This document shows, piece after piece, positions 36,534 to 45,606 of a stretch of 64,000 nucleotides of DNA; positions within the stretch are counted from its first letter, which is position 1; the number at the start of each line of letters is the position of its first letter. The notes under the pieces are model-generated. The model was not told the DNA's origin. It worked only from the letters and a program-made list of their open reading frames with translations, and ran no database searches. Source of the stretch: MWEH01 sp035409945 (GTDB lineage Bacteria; Bacillota; Clostridia; Christensenellales; DTU072). Location of the stretch: NCBI GenBank assembly GCA_035409945.1, contig DAONQC010000001.1:1-64000 (forward strand), in the 5' to 3' direction. The position numbers and the translations under genes were made by a program.

Positions 36534-37348
36534 ATATTTACATAGATAAACTAATAGAAAAGATAGATATTGCATTAAAAGACATCCTTAACGGTTACAG
36601 GGGTATTATTCCTGATGCTTTGTATGAAGGTATGATATATGCTTGTTTCGGAGGGGGAAAGAGAATTAGACCTGTTTTAGCACTTGTGACTTTTGAATCA
36701 ATGCTAGCCCCTTTAACAGACGAACTTGTGTCTTACGCAATAGCACTTGAAATGATCCATAGTTATTCTCTTGTACATGACGATCTGCCCGGTATGGACA
36801 ATGATTTAATGCGGAGAGGGAAACCTACTGTCCATGTAAAATTCGGGCAAGGTATGGCTATACTTATTGGTGATGCACTACTAAATACAGCATATGAAAT
36901 AATGAATGGAGCAATAAAGGATGCAAGGAGCTCAAAGGCTTGTTCGTACATAATGAAAAAAGCTGGAGTATGCGGAATGATTGCAGGACAAGCTAAAGAC
37001 ATAACATATAGAGATGAGCCTATAGAAGAAATATTAAAAATATACGAATATAAAACATCAGCATTATTTCAAGCAGCTATCGTAACTCCAGCCATTTTAC
37101 TGGGGAAAAACAAAACCGAACTGGAATTACTAGAAGAATTAGGGAAAAATTTGGGGCTAATATTTCAATTTAAAGATGATTTATCTGATATTAATAGATG
37201 TAATGAGAAGTTAAATACGGCAAAACTATCAAATAAAAAAACAATTGAAAGTTTAATTATGGAACACAGACATAATGGCGAATTGCTACTTGAGAAATTA
37301 AACCTAAATAATACTAATTTGCATAAAATTATAAATATATACTTTTAA
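36530..37348 (+). CDS. ispA: Polyprenyl (farnesyl) diphosphate synthase
   Basis: Condenses DMAPP/GPP with IPP. The first Asp-rich motif DDLPGMDND is at residues 84-92 and the second, DDLSD, follows FQFK. GGGKRIRP lies at 41-48. Starts with GTG overlapping the xseB stop. 272 aa, slightly shorter than the usual 290-300: the helices after the second Asp motif look trimmed. It is the last protein gene before the OLE RNA, the conserved order. Confidence 0.93.
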   Translation: MNIYIDKLIEKIDIALKDILNGYRGIIPDALYEGMIYACFGGGKRIRPVLALVTFESMLAPLTDELVSYAIALEMIHSYSLVHDDLPGMDNDLMRRGKPTVHVKFGQGMAILIGDALLNTAYEIMNGAIKDARSSKACSYIMKKAGVCGMIAGQAKDITYRDEPIEEILKIYEYKTSALFQAAIVTPAILLGKNKTELELLEELGKNLGLIFQFKDDLSDINRCNEKLNTAKLSNKKTIESLIMEHRHNGELLLEKLNLNNTNLHKIINIYF

Positions 37349-37458
37349 GCCTATATTCATTTAAAAGTTATAATATAGGCCATTTAACTTCGTTTAATTG
37401 GGATTGTATATGTAATGTAAAATTTCACGTACAGCCTCGTTGTGTCGAAGTATGTTAT

Positions 37459-37487
37459 TTGCGTTAAATATAGTGCTATGATATAAT
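37459..37487 (+). promoter_or_regulatory. Promoter of the OLE RNA
   Basis: TTGCGT (37459-37464), 17 bp, TATAAT (37482-37487). The predicted start (about 37493-37495) coincides with the 5' strand of the RNA's closing helix. Confidence 0.8.
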
Positions 37488-37492
37488 TAATC

Positions 37493-38065
37493 AAATGGTG
37501 GTACAGTATTCTAGTCAGATACGGTACGAGCAAAGGCGGGGTTAAAATACCGTCAAAGAGCATATCGATGAAGTTTCTTGTGTTAGCTTAGATTGCCCAA
37601 ATCTGGGTTGATGCTGGGAGTTAAGATTTTTGGGCGTTCGGCAAAGGCATGTCGAAGCCGTCCCAATTATCGTGGAGACCTATCTCGGCGGAACAACAGT
37701 TCTTCTGAATAGGATTAAACCTGTAATGCGGTAACCAATATCTGTGTACAGTGTAGCTTGCCTTGAGTGAATTAATGAGGAATAAGGTTTCGGGTTTCTA
37801 TAAACACGCGAGTTTTTAGTAACCTTTGCTTATGAAACTTAGTTTGCAAAAGAGGATAGTTCGTATCCATTCTGTTAAAGAAATTTTCTAGACTGTTTTA
37901 AATTAAGGATTATGGTGTGTTCTTAGTGGCGATTCGGTTATACTGTGAGCAATCCTGTATTGTTTGACTTAAAAGGAAACTGCTTGTACGGCGACGACGA
38001 GTATCAAATAGGGAAATCCTACCGAACCTGATGACGCAAGGTTTACTTAATTTAAGCCACCATTT
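37493..38065 (+). ncRNA. OLE RNA (ornate large RNA)
   Basis: A roughly 573-nt gene-free, moderately GC-richer segment. Its ends pair perfectly: AAATGGTGG (37493-37501) with CCACCATTT (38057-38065). Internal helices are easy to see, for example GCCCAAATCT (37595-37604) with AGATTTTTGGGC (37624-37635). It has its own promoter and is followed by oapA. OLE RNA is about 600 nt, lies between ispA and oapA in the nusB-xseA-xseB-ispA...argR-recN cluster, and forms a membrane-associated complex linked to stress and magnesium physiology. Identification rests on position, size, terminal helix and partner. I did not align it to the published consensus. Confidence 0.85.
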
Positions 38066-38134
38066 ATTATATATTAATAATATCGTTTTACGTGGGGTTT
38101 TATCTTGAAAATTCAAAAAGGCAGAGAAAATAAA

Positions 38135-38836
38135 ATGCCATTAGATGCACTGAAATTAGAGGAAGAAGGTGGGGTACCGAAACGAGTTAATGATTTAGGA
38201 ACGTCATCGCTCAATCAAGTTGATGAGAATAATGTTAGTTTAACAAAACAAAGACAAAAAAAAGATAAAAAGTCTATTAAAAAGAAGAGTAGCACTATTA
38301 AGTGGACAATTAAAATTACAGTAATAACATTAATTTTAGCTTTAATTTTTTCTTTTGCTTCTGAATATGCTGGTTTATTACATTATTCCGTGTCAATTAT
38401 CTTACTAATATTACTCATGGCTATTAGTATTGTTTGCGATGCGATTGGAGTTGCGGTTACTTCTTGCGACCCCGAACCTATTCATGCAATGGCGAGTAGA
38501 AAAGAACCAGCAAGCCGGCAGGCACTATTATTAGTTAGTAATGCAGAAAAGGTATCAAATATATGTTGTGATGTCATAGGAGATATTTGTGGTATTGTTA
38601 GTGGAGCTTGTCTAATTATTATAATTACCAAAATGACAGTGAATTTAGAGCCTACTATACAATTAGTTTCGAATATAGTTTTTTCTAGTATTGTCGCTGC
38701 AATTACAGTGGGGGGGAAAGCATTAATGAAAGATGTTGCTGTGAATAAATCTAAAAATCTAGTAATGATTACTGCTAAATTAATGTCGATTTTTTACAAG
38801 CCAAGAGATAATTCTAAACGGAGAAAAAGAAAATAG
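38135..38836 (+). CDS. oapA: OLE-associated membrane protein OapA
   Basis: Binds OLE RNA and brings it to the membrane. Four hydrophobic helices (about 58-76, 86-104, 150-168, 177-195) with the conserved loop IHAMASRKEPASRQALLLVSNAEKVSN reduced to its key parts HAMA and NAEKVSN. The DxxxD motif is Asp146-x3-Asp150 in CCDVIGDICGIVSG. An N-terminal basic hydrophilic extension of about 55 residues is longer than I expect for the family, and could contact RNA. The start is uncertain: ATG 38135 (chosen) or TTG 38105 with TGGGG upstream. The dxs and tlyA genes that often follow are missing; nadK is next. Confidence 0.85.
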   Translation: MPLDALKLEEEGGVPKRVNDLGTSSLNQVDENNVSLTKQRQKKDKKSIKKKSSTIKWTIKITVITLILALIFSFASEYAGLLHYSVSIILLILLMAISIVCDAIGVAVTSCDPEPIHAMASRKEPASRQALLLVSNAEKVSNICCDVIGDICGIVSGACLIIIITKMTVNLEPTIQLVSNIVFSSIVAAITVGGKALMKDVAVNKSKNLVMITAKLMSIFYKPRDNSKRRKRK

Positions 38837-38943
38837 AGATTAAATAATCTTGTTTTAAGTTAATATGCTATATATAATTAAAACTATGGTCGGTATTTAA
38901 TATAACTTCTACGAATAATAGTATGAGGGTGAATATAAAGTAG

Positions 38944-39786
38944 ATGAAAATAGGTATATACACAAATCTTAATAGAGATCCCGATGGCGCTTCTACAAAA
39001 AACTTGTTTACTTTGTTGCAAAAGAGGGTAGATTGCGAGGTTTTTTTATCGGAAGAATTAATGCAATTAAATCTCAATGCGACGTATCTAAGTAGAGAAT
39101 CTCTTGCCAAACTGAGTGATATTGTTGTTGTAATGGGTGGTGACGGCACCATTCTTAGGATTGCCCGGGAGTGTGCCCTTCACAATGCGTTAATTTATGC
39201 AATTAATCTAGGTAGTAAAGGTTTTCTTTCAGAGTCTGAAAACAATGGACTACAATCTCAAGTTGATTTTTTGCTCTCCAAAAAGTATGCTATTGATGAG
39301 AGGCGTTTATTAGAGGTTAAATCACGCAAAGAAACTTTCTTTGCCTTGAATGAAGTAGTATTAGCTCGCGGAGAAAAAGTTAAAACTATTAAATGTGAAA
39401 TCCGGCAGAATGATGAACTTATGGATAGATATGTTGCTGACGGGGTTATTATAAGTACTCCGACGGGAACTACGGCGTATAATCTTTCTGCAGGTGGACC
39501 AATAGTCGCTCCAGATGTGCGAGCTTTAATTGTTACGCCTATTTCTGCGCATTCATTACATTCGAAACCAGTAGTTGTGAGTGATAAAAATATAATTAAT
39601 ATATCTTTATTAACAGTTGATACTTGTGCGCATTTAAGTATAGATGGAGAAGATGTAATGCATTTAGTAGAAGGAGACTCCTTTTGTGTAAAAACATCGA
39701 ATCTAGTAGCTCGATTCATTAGGCAGAGTAATTATAGTTTTTTTGAAAGATTATTATATAAATTTAGGAAGTGGAGTGAGTTTTAA
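38944..39786 (+). CDS. nadK: NAD kinase
   Basis: Makes NADP from NAD. The GGDGT motif is at residues 65-69, with NEVVLARG, the TPTGTTAYNLSAGGPIVAPD block and the SIDGE strand following. 280 aa. GAGGGTGA lies about 10 bp before the ATG. Directly followed by argR (2-bp gap), as in Firmicutes. Confidence 0.95.
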   Translation: MKIGIYTNLNRDPDGASTKNLFTLLQKRVDCEVFLSEELMQLNLNATYLSRESLAKLSDIVVVMGGDGTILRIARECALHNALIYAINLGSKGFLSESENNGLQSQVDFLLSKKYAIDERRLLEVKSRKETFFALNEVVLARGEKVKTIKCEIRQNDELMDRYVADGVIISTPTGTTAYNLSAGGPIVAPDVRALIVTPISAHSLHSKPVVVSDKNIINISLLTVDTCAHLSIDGEDVMHLVEGDSFCVKTSNLVARFIRQSNYSFFERLLYKFRKWSEF

Positions 39787-39788
39787 GA

Positions 39789-40232
39789 ATGCAAAGAAAT
39801 AAAAGACAAGAAAAAATATTATATATTATTGACACTGAAAATATAGAAAATCAGCAACAGTTAACGGATATTTTGAATAAAGAAGGGTTTAAAATTACGC
39901 AGGCAACAGTTTCTCGCGATATTAAAGAACTTGGCTTATCTAAGAGAAAAGGACCAGACGGTATTGCGTGCTATAAAAGGCCATTAGACCCTAAACTTAG
40001 TAAACTCAAAACGTTATTTCATCAATCTGTGACGAAGATTGATTATACTCAAAATATCATTATTATCAAGACATTAAGTGGGAGCGCAAATTCAGCTTGT
40101 GCTTTAATTGATAAACTCAATCATCCATATATAGTAGGGACAATTGCGGGAGATGACACTATTATGATAGTCGTTCGCTCTTCAGAATTTGTACCTATCG
40201 TACTTAAGTTATTAGAGAGTTATAGGGATTAA
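39789..40232 (+). CDS. argR: Arginine repressor ArgR
   Basis: Hexameric arginine-dependent regulator. N-terminal winged helix (RQEKILYIIDTENIENQQQL, then ITQATVSRDIKELGL) and a C-terminal arginine-binding domain (GSANSACALIDKLNHPYIVGTIAGDDTIMIV) with the GDDT motif. 147 aa. In this cluster it is conserved beside recN regardless of arginine genes. Confidence 0.95.
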   Translation: MQRNKRQEKILYIIDTENIENQQQLTDILNKEGFKITQATVSRDIKELGLSKRKGPDGIACYKRPLDPKLSKLKTLFHQSVTKIDYTQNIIIIKTLSGSANSACALIDKLNHPYIVGTIAGDDTIMIVVRSSEFVPIVLKLLESYRD

Positions 40233-40236
40233 CATT

Positions 40237-41961
40237 ATGCTTTTGTCATTGCATGTCCAAAATGTTGCGGTAATTAGCGATTTAACAATTGACTTTGGTT
40301 CCGGATTGAATGTGATCACGGGTGAAACGGGGGCTGGAAAATCAATTGTGATTGACAGCCTCAATTTTGTTTTAGGAGAAAGAGCAGATCGTTCGCTAAT
40401 TAGACACGGCGAAAATATGGCGGTTGTACAAGCGAGTTTTCATTGTTCAGACAACCTTGCAGTTATGGAATTGTTGGATGAATATGGTGTATCTTGTGAT
40501 GCAGACGGTATAATAATTATTAGGCGTAGTATGACACAAACAGGCCGTTCTGACTGCAAAATTAATGGCTGGGCGGTAACAGTAGGACAGCTACGCCGTT
40601 TAGTTGTATTGTTGATTGACGTTCATTCTCAACATCAAACGCAATCGCTTTTAGATGAGCAGACACATATTAACATTTTAGATTCTTATTCGAAAAAAAT
40701 TATTGAAATTCTCGATAAATATGAAAAATCATTTTTTAAGTATAAAAACTTATTGAAAACGTTATCAGAATATCCTGATAGGAGTAATCTTGCTAGAGAA
40801 ATAGATATGTTAAGCTATCAAATTAACGATATTGAATCTGCGCGTTTAGAACAAGGCGAAGAAGAGCTGTTGGTAGTAGAAAGAAATAAATTACAAAATA
40901 ACGAAAGGTTATTAGAAGCTGCTAATATTATTGTTTCTTTGATTGATGGTAGGGACGGGATGGGATTGGATTCCGCTCTAACTCTTATGCTAAAGCAAGT
41001 CTCGTTTATGACAAAATTTGACCCATCTATATCTGATTTAACGGATAGATTAGAAAGTGTACAGATTGAAATTAACGATCTTAAAGATGTGTTTTTAGAA
41101 TATATTGAAACAAATACAGATGGGATAGAAAAACTTGAACAAATTGAACAACGAATAGATGTTATACGGAAAATTAAAAGAAAATATGGAACTGACATTG
41201 AAGAAGTGCTAAGAAAGCTGGATGAGTATAAAATACGCTTAGATTTTTTAAGCGATGCAGAATCAAATTTATCTGAACTTAATAAATGTATAAGCAAAGT
41301 GATTTATGAGTTGTTGAGTATAGCTAAAATGCTTAGCGATGAAAGGGATAAGACGGGTCGTTTATTGTCGCGTGAAATTGTTAAGCAGCTTATAGATTTA
41401 GGCATGAAGCATGCGGAATTTAATGTAGATGTAGACTTTTTTGGCGAAGTTGTGGAAAAACTCACTCATAAAGGTGGGGATAATGTGAGATTTGCTATTA
41501 GTCTTAATCCTGGAGAACCTTTAAAACCTCTTTCTAGAGTAGCCAGCGGTGGAGAAATGAGTAGGGTTATGTTAGCAATTAAAAACATCACTGCGGATTT
41601 AGAAAATATAGACACGCTTATTTTTGATGAAATCGATACGGGAATTTCAGGCAATGCAGCCAAAACTGTGGCTCAAAAATTACATAACATAGCGAGTAAA
41701 AGACAGGTTATAGTTGTTACCCATCTTGCACAAATAGCCGCTATGGCTGATAGTAATTTTTTAATAACTAAGAGTGTATATGAATCTGAAACGGTTTCAG
41801 AAATACATCATTTAACTGATGAAGAAACAATTTATGAATTAATGCGAATTTTAGGGAGTGAATCAAAAAGCGAAACAGGTTATGGACATGCAAAAGAACT
41901 TAAACTAAACGCCAATTTGTATAAAGAGTCGCAAAAACAGCTATTGTATAATAAAAAATAA
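40237..41961 (+). CDS. recN: DNA repair protein RecN
   Basis: SMC-like ATPase for double-strand break repair. Walker A GETGAGKS at residues 29-36, a long helical coiled-coil middle (about 150-370), then the ABC signature ASGGEMSRVMLAIK and Walker B LIFDEIDTGISG. 574 aa. Four bp after argR. No LexA-type box is visible directly upstream because it is internal to the operon. Confidence 0.95.
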   Translation: MLLSLHVQNVAVISDLTIDFGSGLNVITGETGAGKSIVIDSLNFVLGERADRSLIRHGENMAVVQASFHCSDNLAVMELLDEYGVSCDADGIIIIRRSMTQTGRSDCKINGWAVTVGQLRRLVVLLIDVHSQHQTQSLLDEQTHINILDSYSKKIIEILDKYEKSFFKYKNLLKTLSEYPDRSNLAREIDMLSYQINDIESARLEQGEEELLVVERNKLQNNERLLEAANIIVSLIDGRDGMGLDSALTLMLKQVSFMTKFDPSISDLTDRLESVQIEINDLKDVFLEYIETNTDGIEKLEQIEQRIDVIRKIKRKYGTDIEEVLRKLDEYKIRLDFLSDAESNLSELNKCISKVIYELLSIAKMLSDERDKTGRLLSREIVKQLIDLGMKHAEFNVDVDFFGEVVEKLTHKGGDNVRFAISLNPGEPLKPLSRVASGGEMSRVMLAIKNITADLENIDTLIFDEIDTGISGNAAKTVAQKLHNIASKRQVIVVTHLAQIAAMADSNFLITKSVYESETVSEIHHLTDEETIYELMRILGSESKSETGYGHAKELKLNANLYKESQKQLLYNKK

Positions 41962-42105
41962 ATATTTACTCCAAATTCATCACCAAATTAGAACTATGTC
42001 GTCTTGAAGTTGTAAATTCACTTCGTGTATAATATCAAGTTAACTGATATATTTTAAATATATTGTTTGTATTATTGTAGTTTCTTTTACTTTTTTTATT
42101 AATAA

Positions 42106-42114
42106 TGATATAAT
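42106..42114 (+). promoter_or_regulatory. Extended -10 promoter of pheST
   Basis: TGATATAAT (42106-42114) is an extended -10 element. It gives a leader of about 21 nt, so no room remains for a T-box, unlike many Firmicute pheS genes. Confidence 0.6.
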
Positions 42115-42141
42115 TTTTTGAATTATTATGTGAGGTTGCTT

Positions 42142-43161
42142 ATGTTAAATACTATCGCTGAAATTAAAGAAAATGTTTCACTTGCAGTAAAAGAAGCCAC
42201 ATCTGTAGACCAGTTACAAGCCATTAAAATCAAATATCTTGGACGCTCTGGTGTTCTGACCTGTCTTTTAAAAGATTTAAAAAATGTTAGTCCACAGGAT
42301 AGGCCTATGTATGGCAAGCTATTAAACGACACACAGCGTTTATTGGAACAAAATATTAATGAAGTTATGGAATGTCTCATTCAGAAAGAGAAATTACAGC
42401 GTGAAAAAAGCGAAGCTTTAGATGTTACATTTGCAAAAATTGTAACTAAGAGAGGTTCATTGCATCCACTAACTAAAGTTAAAGATGAGATTGTTAACAT
42501 TTTTATTGGCTTAGGCTTTTCGGTCGAAGATGGACCAGAAATCGAATATACAAAATATAATTTTGAGTTATTGAATATTGCCGCAGATCATCCTGCAAGA
42601 GCTTTTGCAGATAGTTTTTATATTACTAATGATATATTGTTACGCACACAAACGTCTGGGATACAAGCCAGGGTAATGGAAAGCCAGTCCCCGCCAATAA
42701 AAATCGTATGTCCAGGAAAAGTATACAGGCCAGATGCAGATGCAACGCATTCGCCCATGTTTCAACAAATAGAGGGTCTATATGTTGATAAATCAGTATC
42801 TTTAGCTGATTTAAAGTATACATTAGAACTTTTTGCAAAGGAGTTTTTTGATAAAGATACAAAAGTTCGTTTCAGACCATCATATTTCCCTTTTACAGAA
42901 CCGAGTGTTGAAGTTGACTTAAGTTGTGCAATGTGCCATGGCATAGGCTGTTCTTTATGTAAAGGTACGGGCTGGTTAGAACTATTAGGTGCTGGGGTTG
43001 TTAATCCAATAGTATTAGAAAACTGTGGTATTGATTCTACTCATTATTCGGGGTACGCATTTGGTATAGGTGTTGAAAGAGCAACTATGGTTAAGTACGG
43101 GATTCCCGATATGAGATTATTGTTTGAAAATGACATTAGAATGTTAGAACAATTTAAATAA
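42142..43161 (+). CDS. pheS: Phenylalanyl-tRNA synthetase alpha subunit
   Basis: Catalytic subunit of class II PheRS. The N-terminal coiled coil is followed by FSVEDGPEIEYTKYNFELLN, the motif 2 region HSPMFQQIEGLYVD, PYFPFTEPSVEVD-like motif and GIGVERATMVKYGI (motif 3). A C-x2-C-x4-C-x2-C cluster (CAMCHGIGCSLC) is present. Frame opens at TTG 42118; GAGG (42132-42135) 6 bp before ATG 42142 decides the start, giving 339 aa. Confidence 0.96.
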   Translation: MLNTIAEIKENVSLAVKEATSVDQLQAIKIKYLGRSGVLTCLLKDLKNVSPQDRPMYGKLLNDTQRLLEQNINEVMECLIQKEKLQREKSEALDVTFAKIVTKRGSLHPLTKVKDEIVNIFIGLGFSVEDGPEIEYTKYNFELLNIAADHPARAFADSFYITNDILLRTQTSGIQARVMESQSPPIKIVCPGKVYRPDADATHSPMFQQIEGLYVDKSVSLADLKYTLELFAKEFFDKDTKVRFRPSYFPFTEPSVEVDLSCAMCHGIGCSLCKGTGWLELLGAGVVNPIVLENCGIDSTHYSGYAFGIGVERATMVKYGIPDMRLLFENDIRMLEQFK

Positions 43162-43180
43162 ATTTAACTGGAGATAAAAA

Positions 43181-45559
43181 ATGTTAGTTCCAATAAGTTG
43201 GTTAAAAGATTACGTCGAGATATCACTTACTCCTGAAGAATTAAGTGAGAAACTTGTTTCATGCGGCTTTGAAATAGAAGAAATAATTGATTTATCTAAG
43301 CGAGTGCAAAACGTATATACAGCAAAATTACTAGATGTGAAAGAGCATCCAAATACTAATAAACTCTTGCTTTGTAAAACTGATGTGGCTGACAAAGGTG
43401 TTTTATCAATTGTTACAAATGATTTGTCATTAAAAGTTAATGACATTGTTCCTGTAGCGCTAGATAACGCCACATTATATGATGGCAAAACAGTGAAAAA
43501 GTGCTTTATAAAAAACGTAGAATCCGATGGAATGTTTTGTGGGCTTTCTGAGCTTGGATGTGATGAAAACGATTTTATAGGTGCTTCATACGATTCAGTC
43601 CTCAAACTTCCAGAAGATACACCGATAGGTTGCAATATTAATAACATACTGGGAAGAAACGATTTTGTTTTAGATGTATCGGTTACGGCGAATAGACCCG
43701 ATGCAAATAGTATAATAGGCATCGCACGTGAAGTTGCTGCTATAACACATCAAAAAATGAAAAAAACTATTTTAGATGAAGTGCAAACAAAATTTCATAC
43801 TTTAACATTAAATAACGATGCTCCTGATCTATGTCGTAGATACATGGGCGCATTGGTGAAGGATGTAAAGGTAACAGAATCCCCCGCAGTAATTAAAAAC
43901 AGATTAAGGAGTGTAGGGATTCGGCCTATTAACAATATTGTAGACATAACGAATTATGTTTTAATCGCTACAGGTCAACCTATGCATGCATTTAACGCAG
44001 ATAAAGTTGAAGCAAACACTATTATAGTAAGGAGGGCAGCAGAGGGGGAAAGTATAATTGCTTTAGACGGTAACAAATATGCTCTTGATAGTAGTATGCT
44101 AACAATTTGTGATGTAAATAAACCTTTGGCAATAGCTGGTGTTATGGGAGGTATGGATTCTTCTATAACGGATGCTACAACAACGATCATTTTAGAAAGT
44201 GCTAATTTTGCAAGAGACAATATTAGGTATACTTCTAGGAAGTTAGGCTTACAGTCTGATAGTTCAAGTAGGTTTGAAAAAGGTATAGATTTATATTCTC
44301 AAGAATTAGGTATGCAATTAGCGATTGAATTAATTAAAAAGTTTAATTGGGGAACTTTTCAGGAAGTTACTGATAGTTTAAAAGAGATAGTCATTCCAAA
44401 AAAAATCACATTTACTAGACAGGATATTGAAAAAATTCTAGGTATTAATTTAACAGACAGGCAAATATTATCTGTTCTTACGGGACTTGAGTTTAATGCT
44501 ACAAAAGATGCTAACTATGATTCATTTATCGTAACTATACCTCGTTGGCGCGAAGATATAGTTGGAGTAAACGATATAGCGGAAGAAATAATTAGAATTA
44601 TAGGCTTTGATAATATTGGAGCTGTATCTTACAAGGAAATGAGTTTGTTGCGTGGAAGTAAACCAAAGAGACAAACAACGATTAGCAAAATTAAGGAATT
44701 ATTACTTGGCTGTGGGGCAAGTGAAATTATTACCTATTCTTTTATCAACCCTAATTTTTCAAACTTGTTAAAAACCCCCATTGATAAACATATAAAACTG
44801 TTAAATCCCTTAAGCGAAGATTTTTCAATTATGAGAACCAATTTGGCATTCAGCATGTTGAAAACAATGTCTTCTAACTATAATCACGGGAATAAAAAGC
44901 TGCGTCTTTTCGAAGTAGCAAATGTCTATATTCCAAAAGAATTGCCATTGCAATGTTTACCAAAGGAAGAATTGACATTATGTATTTCTGCAACAGGGGA
45001 AGATTTTTACGAATTTAAATCGATGATTGATATGATTTTTGATGTTTTAAGAATCAGCATAAAAATTGACAAGATTGATAACTTGTTATATATGCACCCC
45101 TACCGACTTGCGAGAATAAGTGAAAATAACTCTGGTGAGAGTATTGGATATTTTGGTGAAGTTAATTCTTCGGTGACAGGGGAGTTAAATATTAATTCTA
45201 AAATGTATATAGCAGAATTAAATTTGGAAAAAATGCTCGAGATGTCTTCTGACTTTACGACATTTAAAGAAATATCAAAATATCAAGCTTCAGAAAGAGA
45301 TATTGCTATTTTAGTGAATGAAAATGTGGTCGCAGCGGACATTCTTAATGTCATTAAAGAATTAAATCAAGATAATTTAGTAGATTATAAAATATTTGAC
45401 ATTTATTCAGGAACGCGAGTTAAGGAAGGCAGTAAGAGCGTAGCGATTAACCTCAAATACCAAAATTCTGACAAAACATTAACAGAAGACGAGATTAATG
45501 CAGATGTTGCTGCTGTTTTAGATTCTTTGAAAATTAAATTATGTGCAAGCTTACGATAA
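43181..45559 (+). CDS. pheT: Phenylalanyl-tRNA synthetase beta subunit
   Basis: Editing and tRNA-binding subunit. An N-terminal EMAP-like tRNA-binding domain (YTAKLLDVKEHPNTNKLLLCK), the B3/B4 editing region with RPINNIVDITNYVLIATGQPMHAFNADKV reduced to RPINN and GQPMHAF, B5 domains, and a C-terminal anticodon-binding domain (SERDIAILVNENV). 792 aa, full length. 19 bp after pheS. Confidence 0.96.
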   Translation: MLVPISWLKDYVEISLTPEELSEKLVSCGFEIEEIIDLSKRVQNVYTAKLLDVKEHPNTNKLLLCKTDVADKGVLSIVTNDLSLKVNDIVPVALDNATLYDGKTVKKCFIKNVESDGMFCGLSELGCDENDFIGASYDSVLKLPEDTPIGCNINNILGRNDFVLDVSVTANRPDANSIIGIAREVAAITHQKMKKTILDEVQTKFHTLTLNNDAPDLCRRYMGALVKDVKVTESPAVIKNRLRSVGIRPINNIVDITNYVLIATGQPMHAFNADKVEANTIIVRRAAEGESIIALDGNKYALDSSMLTICDVNKPLAIAGVMGGMDSSITDATTTIILESANFARDNIRYTSRKLGLQSDSSSRFEKGIDLYSQELGMQLAIELIKKFNWGTFQEVTDSLKEIVIPKKITFTRQDIEKILGINLTDRQILSVLTGLEFNATKDANYDSFIVTIPRWREDIVGVNDIAEEIIRIIGFDNIGAVSYKEMSLLRGSKPKRQTTISKIKELLLGCGASEIITYSFINPNFSNLLKTPIDKHIKLLNPLSEDFSIMRTNLAFSMLKTMSSNYNHGNKKLRLFEVANVYIPKELPLQCLPKEELTLCISATGEDFYEFKSMIDMIFDVLRISIKIDKIDNLLYMHPYRLARISENNSGESIGYFGEVNSSVTGELNINSKMYIAELNLEKMLEMSSDFTTFKEISKYQASERDIAILVNENVVAADILNVIKELNQDNLVDYKIFDIYSGTRVKEGSKSVAINLKYQNSDKTLTEDEINADVAAVLDSLKIKLCASLR

Positions 45560-45606
45560 ATTATTAAAGAACTCAAAATCTAATCAAATAAATGCTGAGG
45601 TATTAA

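Noticed and set aside
37496..37510. GGTGGTAC near the OLE 5' end resembling the T-box GGTGGNACC motif
   Set aside because: No stem I, specifier loop or downstream terminator before a synthetase gene; the bases are used in the closing helix of the large RNA.
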